Shown here: one piece after another, positions 26,320 to 34,506 of the stretch
Layout of the letters: each line of letters starts with the position of its first letter
Position numbering within the stretch: position 1 is the first letter of the stretch
Notes under the pieces: model-generated
Databases searched by the model: none
The model's input: the letters and a program-made list of their open reading frames with translations, nothing else
What the model was told of the DNA's origin: nothing
Source: Pontibacter lucknowensis
GTDB lineage: Bacteria; Bacteroidota; Bacteroidia; Cytophagales; Hymenobacteraceae
Direction of reading: 5' to 3'
DNA: 64,000 nucleotides
NCBI RefSeq assembly: GCF_900156415.1
Contig: NZ_FTNM01000002.1
Span: forward strand, 868,001-932,000
Made by a program: the position numbers and the translations under genes

Positions 26320-26699
26320 ATGAAAACAACTTTACTCCTCCTCACCCTATTTCTTGCCTCCTCCTTTGTGTTCGTCAAAACCGACTGGATCGAAGCGAAA
26401 CTAAGTCCGGCTATATCAGTTGCCTTCCCACTCGATCCGCAGACGCATGAAGATGCCCGGCAGAAGATATTGGCAACCAGCAACAGCAGAACTTATTTCA
26501 TGGCCATGACCAGTCAGTTGCCGCACCAGGAGAAGCTGACGAAGGGCGACATACAGGGTGTACCATGACCTGCTTTAAGCGCATGTTCGTGGTAGACCGC
26601 ACCCTATACCTGTTCGACTGCTGGTACCTCGAAGAAGGCAATGCCGCCAGTGAAGAAGACAAAAAGACATTCTTTAACTCTATTCAGCTTAAGCCTTGA
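26320..26699 (+). pseudogene. broken gene for a small exported protein
   Basis: The first frame (26320-26568) encodes a signal peptide MKTTLLLLTLFLASSFVF and about 60 residues, then stops. A second frame, shifted by two, continues from about 26573 to the stop at 26697-26699 with a sensible ending (KRMFVVDRTLYLFDCWYLEE, then FFNSIQL). The two look like the start and end of one exported protein with a frameshift or internal deletion near 26560. The family is not recognised. Confidence 0.55.
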
Positions 26700-26718
26700 G
26701 TTCAGGTATACCTACTCC

Positions 26719-27375
26719 ATGATCCACCCCATTCGCCGCGCCAGCATCTTCCGCTCCTCCCCTTTTGCCGACAACCTGATAGCATCTTATCAGCGTAGCT
26801 ATGCCGCCATGTATGATGCGACTATACCGGAAGAAGCGAAGGTGCTCCGCCAGTATTATGATCACCGGGCAGCCTGGCAGCCGGATGACACCCCCATTGT
26901 GTCAGATCTGGTATTGGCCTACGAAGCAGCGGACCTGCCGGACTATGTGACGCAGTTGCCACTGCGGTTGCAAAAATTCTTCCACTCACTCGGTGTGACG
27001 CAGCTATACCTGATGGACTTCCTGCGCTCTAATCTGAATGAGTTTCCCTTTGAAAACTTCAGGAAAAAGAACCTGTTCAGGCGAATAGCTGGCAGGCACA
27101 GCCAGGACTATAACTACCTGCTCGACACCAGTGATCTGCCCCGACTGCTGCCCCTCTTCTTTCAAGCGAGAAAGTGGGATGTACCCGTTATTTTTCTGGT
27201 CGCTGCCGACGGAGAGATACCTGTCGCTATAAATTTATGCGATGATGGAAACCTGCATGTCAGTTGCTCAGACAGGTATAGCCAGGAGGTACAGGCAGCC
27301 GCCCTGGCAGCTGGCTTTGAGACAGGCGACTTTACGATCTGCAGCAGGTATAGCGTTTGTTATCTGCCGCATTAA
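26719..27375 (+). CDS. hypothetical protein, 218 residues
   Basis: I start the gene at ATG 26719 (MIHPIRRASIFRSSPF), because the 26 codons above overlap the tail of the broken upstream gene. The product is soluble, with mixed helices and strands, and has four cysteines in its last third. A segment LYLMDFLRSNLNEFPFENF is the most distinctive feature. I recognise no domain. It starts 20 bases after the broken gene and may have belonged to the same operon. Confidence 0.6.
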   Translation: MIHPIRRASIFRSSPFADNLIASYQRSYAAMYDATIPEEAKVLRQYYDHRAAWQPDDTPIVSDLVLAYEAADLPDYVTQLPLRLQKFFHSLGVTQLYLMDFLRSNLNEFPFENFRKKNLFRRIAGRHSQDYNYLLDTSDLPRLLPLFFQARKWDVPVIFLVAADGEIPVAINLCDDGNLHVSCSDRYSQEVQAAALAAGFETGDFTICSRYSVCYLPH

Positions 27376-27641
27376 ACTGTATCCCCTCCCCCCAAATTTA
27401 AGCCTGCAAAATAGCACCCTTTTAAACCCATCCGAGTATAAGCATCTATCATACCTGTCAGGATGATACCAAAGCAGCGCTGGCTCATATTGGATAGAGC
27501 AAATGCTCATACAGGCTGTAAAGAGCTTTGCAGCATCAGAAATAAGCTTTTCTAAACTTCCCGTTGCCGCAGCTGTTTTAATCAGAGGCTTTTACTCCTG
27601 CAAATGGAGTTGTCTCTTTTTATCACTATTATTTGATACAC

Positions 27642-28352
27642 ATGCTTACGAAAACATACTTTACACCAGACGACCTGGAAACAAACGATAGTGCACTTCT
27701 CCAAGACATATACAGTAGCATTTCCGAGAAAGTAGGCGAAACAGAATATCCCTGCGTGGGTGCCAAGGCGGCCCTGAACTCCAAACAGCTCCGCATTGGG
27801 GTGTATGACCGGATGGCCACAGATGAAACGACCAGGCAGTTAGGGCATGACTTAAAACAGTACATAGCCGAGACCCTGGCAACCGAAAGTGAATACATGA
27901 CCATGGTGGCCTTTTTTAAGGAAGAGGAACCTGCGGACGAGCTGGCATTTGAAAACAAGCTATGGGCCCAGCTACAGCGCCTGCACGACAGCGACGACAG
28001 TCCCGCTCCCTGGGACCCGGAGGTGAGCAGCAATCCAACGGATACGAATTTCAGCTTCAGTTACAACGGCACTGCTTTTTTTGTGGTGGGCCTGCACCCC
28101 AATGCCAGCCGCAAAGCCAGGACACTGGGCTACACGTCCATGGCTTTTAACCTGCACCGGCAGTTTGAGCAGCTACGCGACAAAGGGGTGTATGAGAACA
28201 TGAAGAAAGTGATCCGCGACCGGGACGCCGCCTACGACGGAAGCATAAACCCGATGCTAAACGACTTCGGCGAAGGACTGGAAGCACCGCAGTACAGCGG
28301 TCGCCAGGTGGATGATAGCTGGAAGTGCCCTTTCCTGGCGGGTAAATTATAA
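27642..28352 (+). CDS. YqcI/YcgG (GntA-like) haem-dependent N-hydroxylase family protein
   Basis: The product has 236 residues from ATG 27642; a TTG three codons upstream is less likely. It shows the family's key stretches: YPCVGAKAAL near residue 34, FFVVGLHPNASRKAR around 147-162, FNLHRQFEQLR, and NPMLNDFGEGLEAPQYSGRQ, with a Cys-Pro-Phe near the end. Members of this family include GntA, which N-hydroxylates an arginine derivative in guanitoxin synthesis, and related haem enzymes acting on free arginine-type substrates. A DUF1989 gene follows 28 bases later, so both probably work in one guanidine/urea-related pathway. Substrate is inferred only. Confidence 0.85.
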   Translation: MLTKTYFTPDDLETNDSALLQDIYSSISEKVGETEYPCVGAKAALNSKQLRIGVYDRMATDETTRQLGHDLKQYIAETLATESEYMTMVAFFKEEEPADELAFENKLWAQLQRLHDSDDSPAPWDPEVSSNPTDTNFSFSYNGTAFFVVGLHPNASRKARTLGYTSMAFNLHRQFEQLRDKGVYENMKKVIRDRDAAYDGSINPMLNDFGEGLEAPQYSGRQVDDSWKCPFLAGKL

Positions 28353-28380
28353 GGACGTGACCTAACAAAAGACATACAAC

Positions 28381-28971
28381 ATGATAGAAACGATTGCCAA
28401 ACAAACTGGCGCTGCCTTTAAACTGAACAAAGGAGACAAACTGAAAGTGATCGACCCGCTGGGGGAGCAGGTGAGCGACATGGTGCTCTTCAACGCTGAG
28501 GATAAGCGTGAGAAACTGTCGTCGGGGAAAACGCTAGACTTTGAGGAAACCATTCTGATCACGAAGGGGCACCACCTGTGGAGCAACAGAAGCCACAAGA
28601 TGATGGAAATACTCGAGGACACAAACGGCCGCAACGATTTCCTGCTGGCTCCCTGCAGTCCGGAGACCTTTCAGATCATGTACCAGAACCCGGAGTACCA
28701 TCCCAGTTGTTTCGAGAACCTCTACACCAACCTGGCAGCTTTTGGCCTGGAGCCCGATGATGTGCCGACAGCCTTCAACATTTTTATGAATGTGCAGTTT
28801 GCCGCAGACGGGAAGTTAACGGTCGCCCCTCCTACGAGCAAGGCAGGTGACTACGTATTGCTGGAAGCCAAAATGGATTTGATCGTCGGTCTCACGGCCT
28901 GTTCCGCTGAGCAGTCCAATAACTACAGTTTCAAGCCCATCCAGTACGAGATCATCAGGGCGCAAAACTAA
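28381..28971 (+). CDS. DUF1989 / urea carboxylase-associated family protein
   Basis: This 196-residue protein has the DUF1989 features: GDKLKVIDPLGEQVSDMVLFN early, a Glu/Thr-rich strand with LWSNRSHKMMEILEDT, CSPETFQIMY with Cys near residue 100, NIFMNVQ and VGLTACSAEQSNNY near the end. The fold is cupin-like and relatives lie in urea and guanidine degradation operons; the exact reaction is unsettled, though some act on carboxyguanidine. It is the second gene behind the GntA-like gene and is followed by a terminator, which makes a two-gene operon. Confidence 0.85.
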   Translation: MIETIAKQTGAAFKLNKGDKLKVIDPLGEQVSDMVLFNAEDKREKLSSGKTLDFEETILITKGHHLWSNRSHKMMEILEDTNGRNDFLLAPCSPETFQIMYQNPEYHPSCFENLYTNLAAFGLEPDDVPTAFNIFMNVQFAADGKLTVAPPTSKAGDYVLLEAKMDLIVGLTACSAEQSNNYSFKPIQYEIIRAQN

Positions 28972-29002
28972 TACGCCAGGAACTTCTTAAACGACAAACA
29001 GA

Positions 29003-29030
29003 AAAGCCTCTCCATTCCCGGAGAGGCTTT
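29003..29030 (+). terminator. intrinsic terminator of the GntA-like/DUF1989 operon
   Basis: An 11-base stem (AAAGCCTCTCC with GGAGAGGCTTT) around a six-base loop is followed by CATTTTT. It lies between convergent genes and can serve both. Confidence 0.85.
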
Positions 29031-29054
29031 CATTTTTACCATAGCTATACCTAC

Positions 29055-29954
29055 CTACAACTCCGCCGCATTGAAGGTATCGCCCTGCCGCACATCGCCA
29101 GTCACGAAGCCTTTCCTGAACCAGCGGACGCGTTGAGCGGAGGTGCCGTGCGTGAAGGAGTCGGGCACTACCCGGCCGGTGGCTTGCTTCTGCAGGCGGT
29201 CATCGCCAATGGCGCTGGCTGCGTTCAGGGCTTCTTCCAGGTCGCCAGGTTCCAGAAAGCCTGTGGAGCGTTGGGTATGGTGTGCCCACACACCGGCATA
29301 GAAATCGGCCTGCAGTTCTACCCGAACCATGAGTTGGTTGAATTCGGTCTGGGAAAGCTGGCCCCGCATGGCGTTTACTTTGTCCATCACGCCCGTGAGT
29401 TTCTGGACATGGTGCCCTACTTCATGGCCCACTACATAGGCCTGTGCAAAGTCACCGCCAGCACCCAGTTTGTGCTCCATTTCACTGAAAAAACTCAGGT
29501 CTATGTACAGTTTTTCATCGCCGGGACAGTAAAACGGCCCTGAAGCTGAGGAAGCTGAACCACAGGCTGAGTTTACCTGCCCCGAAAACAGTACCAGCGT
29601 AGGCTCTCTGTACCCTTGCACAATGTTGTTCCAGACATCTTCGGTATCTGCCAACACAACTTTTGTTTGTTCGGCCAGCTCCTGCTCTTCCGGGCTTGGC
29701 TGGTAGTCGCTTGTCTGGGCATATTGCGGTTCGCCCCCCACAAACTGCTGCAGGAGCGTGAGCGGGTTAGTGCCTGTCAGAAAAAGGAACAGCGCGATCA
29801 CGGCTACAATCACGAGCCCCGCTTTCGAAAACAGGAGCCGGAACAAAGGGATCAGCAGCATGGGGCTGATGCCCCGGCCACCCCCAAAGCCACCTCCTGA
29901 CTGACCCCTACGGTCTTCTACATTGGTGCTTTTTCTTCTGCCTTGCCATTTCAT
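29055..29954 (-). CDS. YpfJ-family neutral zinc metallopeptidase
   Basis: The 299-residue product starts MKWQGRRKSTNVEDRRG, followed by a Gly-rich stretch and one membrane span (about 44-62), as usual in YpfJ/zinc_peptidase (PF04228) proteins. The periplasmic domain has the zinc motif HEVGHHVQ (H177, E178, H181) and a downstream ELQADFYAGVWAHH, with the third ligand Glu expected there. The ending (SFTHGTSAQRVRWFRKGF) matches the family. Its physiological substrate is unknown. Confidence 0.92.
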   Translation of the reverse strand: MKWQGRRKSTNVEDRRGQSGGGFGGGRGISPMLLIPLFRLLFSKAGLVIVAVIALFLFLTGTNPLTLLQQFVGGEPQYAQTSDYQPSPEEQELAEQTKVVLADTEDVWNNIVQGYREPTLVLFSGQVNSACGSASSASGPFYCPGDEKLYIDLSFFSEMEHKLGAGGDFAQAYVVGHEVGHHVQKLTGVMDKVNAMRGQLSQTEFNQLMVRVELQADFYAGVWAHHTQRSTGFLEPGDLEEALNAASAIGDDRLQKQATGRVVPDSFTHGTSAQRVRWFRKGFVTGDVRQGDTFNAAEL

Positions 29955-30080
29955 AGTATTTGTTTTTCATGAAGTGAATAATTCCAGGTTAAGCTCATTT
30001 TCAGCCTTTATTATGAAAATGTATACCTATATGAGAACAGTTTAACGGCGGGCAGCTGCTCTTGGATGTACGCCCACAAA

Positions 30081-30114
30081 AAAAGGTCTGCCAGGTATAC
30101 CTGACAGACCTTTT
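30081..30114. terminator. bidirectional-looking hairpin terminator
   Basis: A near-perfect palindrome (AAAAGGTCTG.CAGGTA paired with TACCTG.CAGACCTTTT, one mismatch) flanked by A- and T-runs lies about 35 bases past the stop of the minus-strand hexosaminidase gene. It contains GGTATACC, the symmetrical form of the over-represented TATACCT word. Confidence 0.75.
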
Positions 30115-30150
30115 ACGCGGTCTTCTCTCCTGGCGAAACCGACTATATAA

Positions 30151-32706
30151 TCAGCTCGCCTTGTTCACAACCGTTACCACGCGGCCGGAGCGGCCGGTAG
30201 GAGAAAATACTTTGAGTTTGATCTCCCCTTTGTCGCTGATCGGTCCGGTGTATACCGGGCTCTTTTCGCCTGGCTCTGTGCCGTCGGTGGTATAGCGGAT
30301 GGTGAAGCCGGGCAGCTGCACATTGGCCAGTACTCTGCCGTTTTCGACCACCGCCCCAGCTGTTGGGATGCGGTACTGGAATCCGCCGGCATAGTGGCTC
30401 AGACGCGGGAGCTCCCGTTTGCCCAGCACATTGACAAAAGCTGACCATGCCTGGTTGTAGGCGGCCTCCCCTTTAGCGGCATTTGGCTCGGTTGCCCAGG
30501 CCGGGTCAGGTGCCCAGGCTCTTTCGGCCAGGCCCAGCAGTTTCGGCAGCAGCATGTACTCCAGTCGTTCCGGGGTTTTGATCATCTCCGACCAAAGCGG
30601 CGCCTGCAAACCCACAATGTTCGACCGGCCAAAGGCAGTCAGTCGCTCTTTTCCTTTATAGACTACCGCAGGATTGATCGGATCGTTATTTGTGTCCACC
30701 TTCTGGTTCTTCATGTAGTCGAAGGGAATGAAGTAGAAGGGCTTGTCCAGATCGAGGTAGCCGGCCCAGTACAGGCCCGGCTCTTCGTAGGCTTTCTGGT
30801 AAGTCAGGTCCAGGTATAGGTTGGAGGCATTGGTGAGCACGACTTTGTAACCGGCATTCGCCATGCGGTAGGCCAGGTCCTCTGCGCCCCACAGGTTGTT
30901 CCAGACATCCACATGAAAGTTCTTGCCTTTGAAATCCTGGTTGGGCACATACACTTTCTTCCCGTTCTGCTCTACCCTTGTCAAGCCGATTTCTTCCCAG
31001 CCCGACAGGTATAGCTTGCGGGCATTCAGCATGTCATTCACCTTGCCGAAGTAGTAATCCCAAAGGTCATATTTACCTTTTATCGTTGGGTTCGCCGCCA
31101 TCAAAGCGTTTACAGCGGGAGATTTCTCCCACACGCCATTTGGCACTTCGTCGCCGCCCATGTGAATGGTCTGGATCGGGGCGCCGGCTTCCTGGTACAT
31201 GGCCAGTATCTCGTCCACCACCTTTTCGAGGAAGGTATAGGTAGAGGGCAGCGCCACATTTATCACATTATCGTTCCAGTTCTGCACGGAGCGGTATACC
31301 GACTGATCCTCCAGGTCACGGAGCAGATAGCGTTTCGCTTCCTCGGGTTTTCCCTCCTGCATGAGGCGGGCATAGCGGGCATCCATCGACTTGATAGCGG
31401 CCCGGGCGTGCCCTGGCGTTTCTATTTCAGGGATCACCTTGATGTGGCGCTCCGTGGCATACTTGAGAATCTCGATATAATCGGCTTTGGTATAGTGCCC
31501 GCTGCCGCTGGTTTTATTTGCATCCGGACCGGAGCCCAGCGATGGCTGCAGGTGGTTCTTTTCATCTAAGGTATGGCCGCGTTTGCCGCCCACCTCCGTC
31601 AGTTCCGGCAGACCAGGAATCTCCAGGCGCCAGCCTTCGTCGTCGTTCAGGTGAAAGTGCAGCACATTCAGCTTGTAGAGCGCCATCATATCGAGCACCT
31701 TCAGCACCTGCTCCTTCGATTGAAAGTTGCGGGACACATCCATCATAAAAGCCCGGTGCCCGAATCGCGGTGCATCCGACACACGCACACCAGGCAATGA
31801 AACGGAGGTCTGGTTTTTAGCCAGTGCCGCCGCCGGGATCAGCGTCTTCAGCGATTGGGTGCCGTAGAAGGCACCAGCAGGCGTAGAAGCGGCGATCACC
31901 ACTTCCTGCGGACTCACCTGCAGTTCGTAGGCTTCCGGCCCCATCCCTTTCTTCTGCTGCAGGCGGATCGCCTTACCCGTGCCCAGCATGCTGATCACCG
32001 GCTTTTTGCCAAAAACAGTTCCGAAGTGATCAGCCAGCAAATCAGCCTCCCGCAAAAAAGCAGCATCGGTTACAATAGGCACGGTGGCGGTCATCGTAAA
32101 AGGCTGTCCGGTTTCATGGTAGACAGCCGGTGTCGGAAATACCTTGGTCAGCTTTTCTTCCGGGATATCGGTAATGACCTTGTTTTGTGCATAAATGTCT
32201 TTCGCCTGTACCCAGTCTACCCAGGGCTGGTCTGGCTTTTTGACGCTGATCGGTGCCGTCGCATAGCCTTTCGACTTGTCGTTATCCCAGACCAGGTAAA
32301 AGCCATGCGGTGTTCTGGAGTCGTTCACGACCTGTCCGCCGGAAAGCAGTTCAATGCGCTGCGAAGCCCCTGGAGCCAGCTCTTTGAAAGCGTCCGTCGG
32401 TACCAGGTAACGCAGATCGCCGTTCACATGCTCTACCTTGACAGGCGCATTTTCAGCTATGGGTTTGAGTGCAGGAAAAGAATGGAAATACAGGGTCCAG
32501 CCGCTTGCCGGCAAAGGGACATTCCCGTTATTGGTGAGGGTAAGGACGGCCAGCGTCTGCGGCTTGTCCTGGTACTTTCCGTCTGTTACTTCATAATTTA
32601 GCTGAAGCTTCTTAGGGTCAAATTGGTTTTTACTTTCCTGCGCAAAGGCATTTGCATAAAGCAGGACAAAGAGGGCGCATAAAAGGCCTACCAGGGTCTT
32701 TTTCAT
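30151..32706 (-). CDS. GH20 beta-N-acetylhexosaminidase (chitobiase-like)
   Basis: This 851-residue exported enzyme has a signal peptide (MKKTLVGLLCALFVLLYANAFAQ), an N-terminal carbohydrate-binding CHB_HEX domain (about 30-165), a GH20b domain (about 195-320), the catalytic barrel, and a C-terminal chitobiase-type beta domain (FTIRYTTDGTEPG). The catalytic Asp-Glu pair is D519-E520 in HMGGDEVPNGVW; FHLNDDEGWRLEI marks the barrel start. The layout matches chitobiases, which cleave terminal GlcNAc from chitin-derived or peptidoglycan-like oligosaccharides. It is transcribed alone. Confidence 0.93.
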   Translation of the reverse strand: MKKTLVGLLCALFVLLYANAFAQESKNQFDPKKLQLNYEVTDGKYQDKPQTLAVLTLTNNGNVPLPASGWTLYFHSFPALKPIAENAPVKVEHVNGDLRYLVPTDAFKELAPGASQRIELLSGGQVVNDSRTPHGFYLVWDNDKSKGYATAPISVKKPDQPWVDWVQAKDIYAQNKVITDIPEEKLTKVFPTPAVYHETGQPFTMTATVPIVTDAAFLREADLLADHFGTVFGKKPVISMLGTGKAIRLQQKKGMGPEAYELQVSPQEVVIAASTPAGAFYGTQSLKTLIPAAALAKNQTSVSLPGVRVSDAPRFGHRAFMMDVSRNFQSKEQVLKVLDMMALYKLNVLHFHLNDDEGWRLEIPGLPELTEVGGKRGHTLDEKNHLQPSLGSGPDANKTSGSGHYTKADYIEILKYATERHIKVIPEIETPGHARAAIKSMDARYARLMQEGKPEEAKRYLLRDLEDQSVYRSVQNWNDNVINVALPSTYTFLEKVVDEILAMYQEAGAPIQTIHMGGDEVPNGVWEKSPAVNALMAANPTIKGKYDLWDYYFGKVNDMLNARKLYLSGWEEIGLTRVEQNGKKVYVPNQDFKGKNFHVDVWNNLWGAEDLAYRMANAGYKVVLTNASNLYLDLTYQKAYEEPGLYWAGYLDLDKPFYFIPFDYMKNQKVDTNNDPINPAVVYKGKERLTAFGRSNIVGLQAPLWSEMIKTPERLEYMLLPKLLGLAERAWAPDPAWATEPNAAKGEAAYNQAWSAFVNVLGKRELPRLSHYAGGFQYRIPTAGAVVENGRVLANVQLPGFTIRYTTDGTEPGEKSPVYTGPISDKGEIKLKVFSPTGRSGRVVTVVNKAS

Positions 32707-32886
32707 TTTATAAAATATTCAGGCATATCGATCTGAGCTGAAATATAGCACAAAATGCGTAGAACCTCAGGCTTTGGCGCTGGATCATTGTGAAGACATT
32801 GATCCTGCGCTGTTGAATGTCGATTCAGCCGAGCCTATTTTCTGACGGGGTCGTTTCATTCTATTTTGTCATCCGGAGTACTACAC

Positions 32887-32912
32887 TTTTGTCATCCTGT
32901 AAGGATCTTGGT
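32887..32912 (+). repeat. repeat unit downstream of the GIY-YIG gene
   Basis: A 26-base segment with TTTTGTCATCCTGTAAGGAT and CTTGGT. Related units stand at 33267-33292 (same orientation) and 33323-33350 (opposite orientation), so the GIY-YIG gene lies between copies. Confidence 0.75.
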
Positions 32913-32934
32913 AGCGAGCGTATGAAACTATAAT

Positions 32935-33231
32935 TCAAGGATCAGCTCTTAGAAACCGCAGATATGGATTCTCACTTTTTATCAAATCCACTTTCTTCTC
33001 ACGACTCCAGCTTTTTAGCTCCTTTTCTCTATCAATAGCGTGCTGCACATAGGTATAGCGTTCATAGTAGAGAAGTTTGTAACAGAAGTAGCGTCCTGCA
33101 AAGGTCTCAGGCTTACCTCTGTTTTCCTTATGTTGCTCAAGCCGATGTACCAAGTCATTTGTAACACCCACATAGAGCACAGTCTTGCTCGGGTTAGTCG
33201 TGATATAGACAAAGTAGTTATGGCTCTTCAT
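32935..33231 (-). CDS. GIY-YIG nuclease family protein
   Basis: A compact 98-residue protein with a single GIY-YIG domain: YFVYITTNPSKTVLYVGVT at the start gives the paired Tyr motifs, RLEQHKENRG follows, then the catalytic-helix region and a Glu in REKELKSWSREKK. It is the short UPF0213/YhbQ-like type that is multi-copy in many Bacteroidota. It probably nicks or cuts DNA. It is flanked on both sides by copies of one short repeat, which suggests the unit is, or was, mobile; that is inference. Confidence 0.88.
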   Translation of the reverse strand: MKSHNYFVYITTNPSKTVLYVGVTNDLVHRLEQHKENRGKPETFAGRYFCYKLLYYERYTYVQHAIDREKELKSWSREKKVDLIKSENPYLRFLRADP

Positions 33232-33263
33232 AGTATACTACAGTGACGGCCGTTTCATTATAC

Positions 33264-33351
33264 TTTTTTTGTCATTCTGAAAGAATCTTGGTCGCAAGTG
33301 GCATAGGCTTATCACCCCTCTAACCAAGATCCTTACAGGATGACAAAAAAA
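33264..33351. repeat. inverted-repeat hairpin upstream of the GIY-YIG gene
   Basis: Two opposed units (33267-33292 with TTTTGTCATTCTGAAAGAAT and 33323-33350 with ACCAAGATCCTTACAGGATG) can fold into a long, slightly imperfect hairpin ending in T- and A-runs. It resembles REP/BIME-type or MITE-like palindromes. Confidence 0.7.
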
Positions 33352-33391
33352 TAAATGACAAAAAAGTAAAGTCAATAGCGGTGATTCTTCC

Positions 33392-34363
33392 CTACTGCGA
33401 CCACTCTGTTGGCTTCCGGTCCCAGCGGTGTGATTTGAGTTGGGCCAGCAGTTCGTCTGGCAGACCTTTGCCATCACCGGCCTGCAGGTTGGCCTGCACG
33501 TGGTGGGCTTTGCGCATACCGGGTATGGTGGTGCTCACATCCGGATTGCTCAGAATAAAGCGCAGGGCCATCTCTGCCATGCTCATGCCGGCAGGTACAA
33601 GCGGCTTCAGGCGGTCGGCATGCGCCACACTGGACTGCAGGTTTTCGGGCACAAAGTAGGTGCTGCGCCAGTCGCCTTCAGGGAAAGTCGTTTCAGTTGT
33701 GAAAGTGCCGGTGAGGGTGCCTTCATCGAAGGGAACACGGGCGATGGTGGCGATATCCAGTTCGCGGCAAAGCGGGAACAGCTTGTCTTCCGGTGCCTGG
33801 TCGAAAATATTGTAGATGACCTGCACGCTGCTGATGTGGCCGGTGCGCAGGGTCTGAAGCACGTTGTCCGGTTCCCAGCGGTTTACGCTCACCCCCATGT
33901 GCTGAATTTTGCCATCGGCTTTCAACTTCTCCACCGCCCGCTGCCATTCCTCCTGCTCGGCCCAGCTGTTTTCCCAGACATGAAACTGCTGCAGGTCGAT
34001 TGTCTCCACCCCCAGGTTCTGCAGGCTTTTCTCGGTATAGGAGATGATGTGCTCGGCAGGGAAACAATCTTCAAGTTTGTAAGATGCTTTCGACGGCCAC
34101 TTCATGTTTTTGGGTGGAATCTTCGTTGCCACATACAGGCGCTTATCCGGGTTACGCTTGAGCAGGCGACCCAGGATCTGTTCGCTTTTGCCTTTGCCGT
34201 AGCCCCAGGCCGTGTCAAAAAAGTTGCAGCCGCCTTCCACGGCCATATCCAGCGAGTGGTCTGACTGCTTGTCATCCGAACCGGTCCAGCCGGCCATACC
34301 CCACATGCCGTATCCTATTTCACTCACTTGCCAGCCTGTGCGGCCAAATCTTCTGTACTCCAT
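33392..34363 (-). CDS. aldo/keto reductase
   Basis: This 323-residue (beta/alpha)8 oxidoreductase has the family tetrad: D50 in FFDTAWGYG, Y55, the Lys in VATKIPPK and the His in LQQFHVWEN. It begins MEYRRFGRTGWQVSEIGYGMW, the usual start of AKR proteins, and ends with the NADPH-binding DVSTTIPGMRKAHHVQANL stretch. It reduces an aldehyde or ketone with NADPH; the substrate is unknown. It stands alone, diverging from the serine hydrolase gene. Confidence 0.92.
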   Translation of the reverse strand: MEYRRFGRTGWQVSEIGYGMWGMAGWTGSDDKQSDHSLDMAVEGGCNFFDTAWGYGKGKSEQILGRLLKRNPDKRLYVATKIPPKNMKWPSKASYKLEDCFPAEHIISYTEKSLQNLGVETIDLQQFHVWENSWAEQEEWQRAVEKLKADGKIQHMGVSVNRWEPDNVLQTLRTGHISSVQVIYNIFDQAPEDKLFPLCRELDIATIARVPFDEGTLTGTFTTETTFPEGDWRSTYFVPENLQSSVAHADRLKPLVPAGMSMAEMALRFILSNPDVSTTIPGMRKAHHVQANLQAGDGKGLPDELLAQLKSHRWDRKPTEWSQ

Positions 34364-34506
34364 ACCTTGCTATTTCTAAGTTCCCAGTTCTGCCTACATA
34401 CTGCTGTAAATATACAAGAGTTGTCACCCTTTCTTCCTGAATCTATGGGACAAATACTATATTCCGGGATAGATGCTTATCTTAGACTTCTTAAAAGCTA
34501 CATACC

